This document shows positions 6,043 to 7,809 of a DNA stretch of 7,809 nucleotides, piece after piece; the first letter of the stretch is position 1; each line of letters begins with the position of its first letter. The position numbers and the translations under genes were made by a program. Source of the stretch: Chloroflexi bacterium RBG_16_70_13 (GTDB lineage Bacteria; Chloroflexota; Limnocylindria; Limnocylindrales; CSP1-4); NCBI GenBank assembly GCA_001795245.1, contig MGOD01000073.1:489-8297 (forward strand), in the 5' to 3' direction. A model generated the notes under the pieces. It had not been told where the DNA came from and did no database searches. It saw only the letters and a list, made by a program, of their open reading frames with translations.

Positions 6043-6055
6043 GCCGGCCTCCGGC
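6043..6055. repeat. small inverted repeat upstream of manC
   Basis: GCCGG (6043-6047) and CCGGC (6051-6055) flank CCT, ten bases before the TAGGAT box of manC. It might be a small operator half-site pair, but 5-bp GC arms arise easily by chance in this base composition. Confidence 0.2.
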
Positions 6056-6064
6056 CAACGGGGC

Positions 6065-6070
6065 TAGGAT
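6065..6070 (+). promoter_or_regulatory. probable -10 box for a leaderless manC transcript
   Basis: TAGGAT is followed by nine bases and the ATG at 6080. No Shine-Dalgarno sequence lies in those nine bases, so transcription beginning at or beside the ATG fits best. No matching -35 is present at 16-19 bases. Confidence 0.45.
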
Positions 6071-6079
6071 GGCCCCTCG

Positions 6080-7150
6080 ATGTACGTCGTCATCCTTGCC
6101 GGGGGCGGGGGCACCCGGCTCTGGCCGCTGAGTCGGCCCGAGACGCCCAAGCCCTTCCTGCCCCTCCTCGGCGACCGCTCCCTCCTCCAGCGGACCGTTG
6201 ACCGGATCACCGGCCACCCGGAGCTGCCCATCGACCCCGACGACATCTGCGTCGTCACGGATCGGCGCTACGCCCAGCTCGTCCGCGACCAGCTGCCGGG
6301 TATCCGGATCCTCGGCGAGCCGAGCGGCCGGAACACCGCGGCCGCGATCGCCCTGGCCGCGATCCACCTGGAGCGACCGGACGACGAGGTCATGATCGTC
6401 CTGCCGGCCGATCACCTCATCGAGCGCGAGGACCAGTTCCGGGGGGTGCTCGTCGCGGCGGCTTCACTCGCGGAGAGCGCCTTCGACATCGAATCGCCCC
6501 TCGTCACCCTTGGCATCCGGGTGACCCGCCCGGCGACCGAGTACGGCTACCTCATGCCCGACATCGATGCCGGTGCGACGCTCCACGGGCTCCGCGCCTA
6601 CCCACTCCGGGCCTTCGAGGAGAAGCCGAACCAGGGCCGGGCGCAGGCCCTCCTCGCCGAGCCCGGTGTGGCCTGGAATGCGGGGATCTTCGCCTGGCGG
6701 CGCCGGGCGATCGTCGACGCCCTGACCCGGTACACGGGCCTCACGACCCTGCTTGGGTCCTTTGCCTCGAGCGAAGCCGGCCTGGCCGCGGCCTACGACC
6801 AGCTTCGGCCGGTCTCGATCGACCACGCGGTCATGGAGGGCGCCGCCAGCGATCGCCGGGTCGTGATGGTCGGGATGGACGTCGGCTGGGACGATCTCGG
6901 GTCGTGGACGGCGCTCCTCCACGCGATCGGCGGCCTCGGGACCGGCAGCGTGATCCAGCCCAGCGAGCCGGCCGAGGCGATCGGCGACGACCTGATCGTC
7001 GAGCGCATCGACGGCCGCCTCGTCGTGACGCCCGGCCCGCGGGGTATCCTCGCCTCCTCGCCCTTGGCGCTCCTGCGCGGCGCCGCCAGCGGGCGGGCCG
7101 CCGTCGAGGCGCTCATCGACCGCGTGACCAGCTGGGAGGACCGATCGTGA
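6080..7150 (+). CDS. manC: mannose-1-phosphate guanylyltransferase (GDP-mannose pyrophosphorylase)
   Basis: Makes GDP-mannose from mannose-1-phosphate and GTP in the cytoplasm. 356 residues from ATG 6080, which places the nucleotide-binding loop at the very N-terminus as usual: VILAGGGGTRLWPLSR (4-19) and PKPFLPL (23-29). Then EPSGRNTAAAI (80-90), LPADH (108-112), TEYGYL (153-158), FEEKP (179-183), WNAGIF (199-204), SIDHAVME (246-253) and GWDDLGSW (269-276), all standard for this family. It lacks the C-terminal cupin domain of bifunctional ManC/AlgA proteins, so it is monofunctional. The segment after residue 300 is divergent: the usual VVDTPDALLV-like motif reads ILASSPLALL. It overlaps the following phosphohexomutase by GTGA, making a two-gene unit. 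Starts divergently from potA. Confidence 0.93.
   Translation: MYVVILAGGGGTRLWPLSRPETPKPFLPLLGDRSLLQRTVDRITGHPELPIDPDDICVVTDRRYAQLVRDQLPGIRILGEPSGRNTAAAIALAAIHLERPDDEVMIVLPADHLIEREDQFRGVLVAAASLAESAFDIESPLVTLGIRVTRPATEYGYLMPDIDAGATLHGLRAYPLRAFEEKPNQGRAQALLAEPGVAWNAGIFAWRRRAIVDALTRYTGLTTLLGSFASSEAGLAAAYDQLRPVSIDHAVMEGAASDRRVVMVGMDVGWDDLGSWTALLHAIGGLGTGSVIQPSEPAEAIGDDLIVERIDGRLVVTPGPRGILASSPLALLRGAASGRAAVEALIDRVTSWEDRS
7134..7140 (+). promoter_or_regulatory. ribosome binding site of the phosphohexomutase gene
   Basis: GGGAGGA inside the 3' end of manC ends six bases before the GTG at 7147. It supports that start and the 4-base overlap. Confidence 0.75.
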
Positions 7151-7809
7151 CCGACGTCGGGACAGCCACCCGTATCGTCTTCGGCACCGACGGCTGGCGG
7201 GCACGGATCGCGGAGGACTTCACCTTCGAGAACGCCCGCCGCTGCGCCGACGGCGTCGCCCGCTACGTGGTCGAGCGCGGCGAGCAGGCCCGGGGCGTCG
7301 TGGTGGCCTATGACCGGCGGTTCGCCTCGGAGCACTTCGCGATGGCCGCGGCCGAGGTCCTCCTCGCCCATGACATCAAGGTCGTCTTCGGCGACCGGGC
7401 GGTGCCCACCCAGATGAGCTCGTACGAGGTCGTCGAGCGGAGCGCCTCGGCGGGTGTCGTCATCACCGCCAGCCACAATCCCTGGACCGACAACGGCTTC
7501 AAGGTCAAGTCGCCGAGCGGCTCGGCAGCCGGCCCCGAGATGCTCAAGGTCATCGAGGCCGGGATCGCCGAGAACGGCGGCACCGAGATCGCCCGGCGGT
7601 CGTTCGCCGAGGCCGAGGAGGCCGGGCAGGTCGAGCGCTTCGATCCCTACGAGGGCTACGAGCGATTTCTCCGCCGGACGCTCGACCTCGACGCCCTCAA
7701 GGCCGCCGATGCCAGTGTTCTCGTCGAGCCGATGTGGGGCGCCGGGGCCGGCTGGATCAGCCGGCTCCTCGCCGGCGGCCGGATCGACGTTACCGAGATC
7801 CACCAGGAG
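7147..7809 (+). CDS. phosphoglucomutase/phosphomannomutase family protein, N-terminal part
   Basis: 221 codons from GTG 7147 to the window edge; the C-terminal half is missing. The N-terminus reads RIVFGTDGWRARIAEDFTFENARR (within residues 9-32), the opening of the alpha-D-phosphohexomutase superfamily. The catalytic phosphoserine loop is ITASHNP (106-112) with Ser109, followed by NGFK (116-119). The enzyme moves phosphate between C6 and C1 of glucose or mannose via a phosphoserine. Next to manC, the simplest role is mannose-6-phosphate to mannose-1-phosphate, completing the route to GDP-mannose. The metal-binding and sugar-binding loops that would help separate phosphomannomutase from phosphoglucomutase lie beyond the edge, so specificity is open. 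Residues 1-8 are a short non-conserved leader. Confidence 0.92.
   Translation, partial: MTDVGTATRIVFGTDGWRARIAEDFTFENARRCADGVARYVVERGEQARGVVVAYDRRFASEHFAMAAAEVLLAHDIKVVFGDRAVPTQMSSYEVVERSASAGVVITASHNPWTDNGFKVKSPSGSAAGPEMLKVIEAGIAENGGTEIARRSFAEAEEAGQVERFDPYEGYERFLRRTLDLDALKAADASVLVEPMWGAGAGWISRLLAGGRIDVTEIHQE

Noticed and set aside
6793..7803. A 336-codon minus-strand open frame opposite manC and the phosphohexomutase
   Set aside because: The plus strand has two well-recognised enzymes with a ribosome site and overlapping stop/start; the minus frame has no recognisable motif.

Overview
The window is strongly GC-rich and densely packed. Starts are a mix of ATG, GTG and TTG, and genes are often joined by 4-base GTGA stop/start overlaps. 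Proteins in both transporter and sugar-nucleotide genes look like those of high-GC Gram-positive-type or Chloroflexota genomes: a Tat-type lipoprotein binding protein and a short, single-domain ManC. My best guess is an uncultured Chloroflexota lineage, with Actinomycetota as the alternative. This is an inference from style, not from a marker gene.

Layout. Bases 1-151 (+) hold the last 49 codons of S-adenosylmethionine synthetase (metK). A 240-base convergent gap with inverted repeats follows. The minus strand then carries a five-gene run, transcribed right to left: potA (5834-4662), potD (4613-3426), potB (3388-2492), potC (2495-1557) and a winged-helix AlkZ/YcaQ-like protein (1498-392). The pot genes encode a complete polyamine-type ABC importer: ATPase, lipid-anchored binding protein and two permeases. 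A good sigma70-type promoter (TTGACG, 18 bases, TACCAT) lies upstream of potA. Directly behind its -35 box is a pair of identical 12-bp direct repeats that look like an operator or activator site.

To the right of the 245-base divergent region, a plus-strand pair starts: a mannose-1-phosphate guanylyltransferase (manC, 6080-7150), overlapping by 4 bases a phosphoglucomutase/phosphomannomutase (7147 to the window edge). Together they could turn mannose-6-phosphate into GDP-mannose for glycan or exopolysaccharide synthesis.

I see no mobile element, CRISPR array, RNA gene or defence locus. The gene content is ordinary housekeeping and transport. What deserves a second look is regulatory (the potA direct repeats and the intercistronic hairpins in the pot operon) and a few residue-level oddities (the PotC EAA loop, the PotD pocket, the ManC C-terminus), plus the AlkZ-like gene at the tail of the transporter operon.
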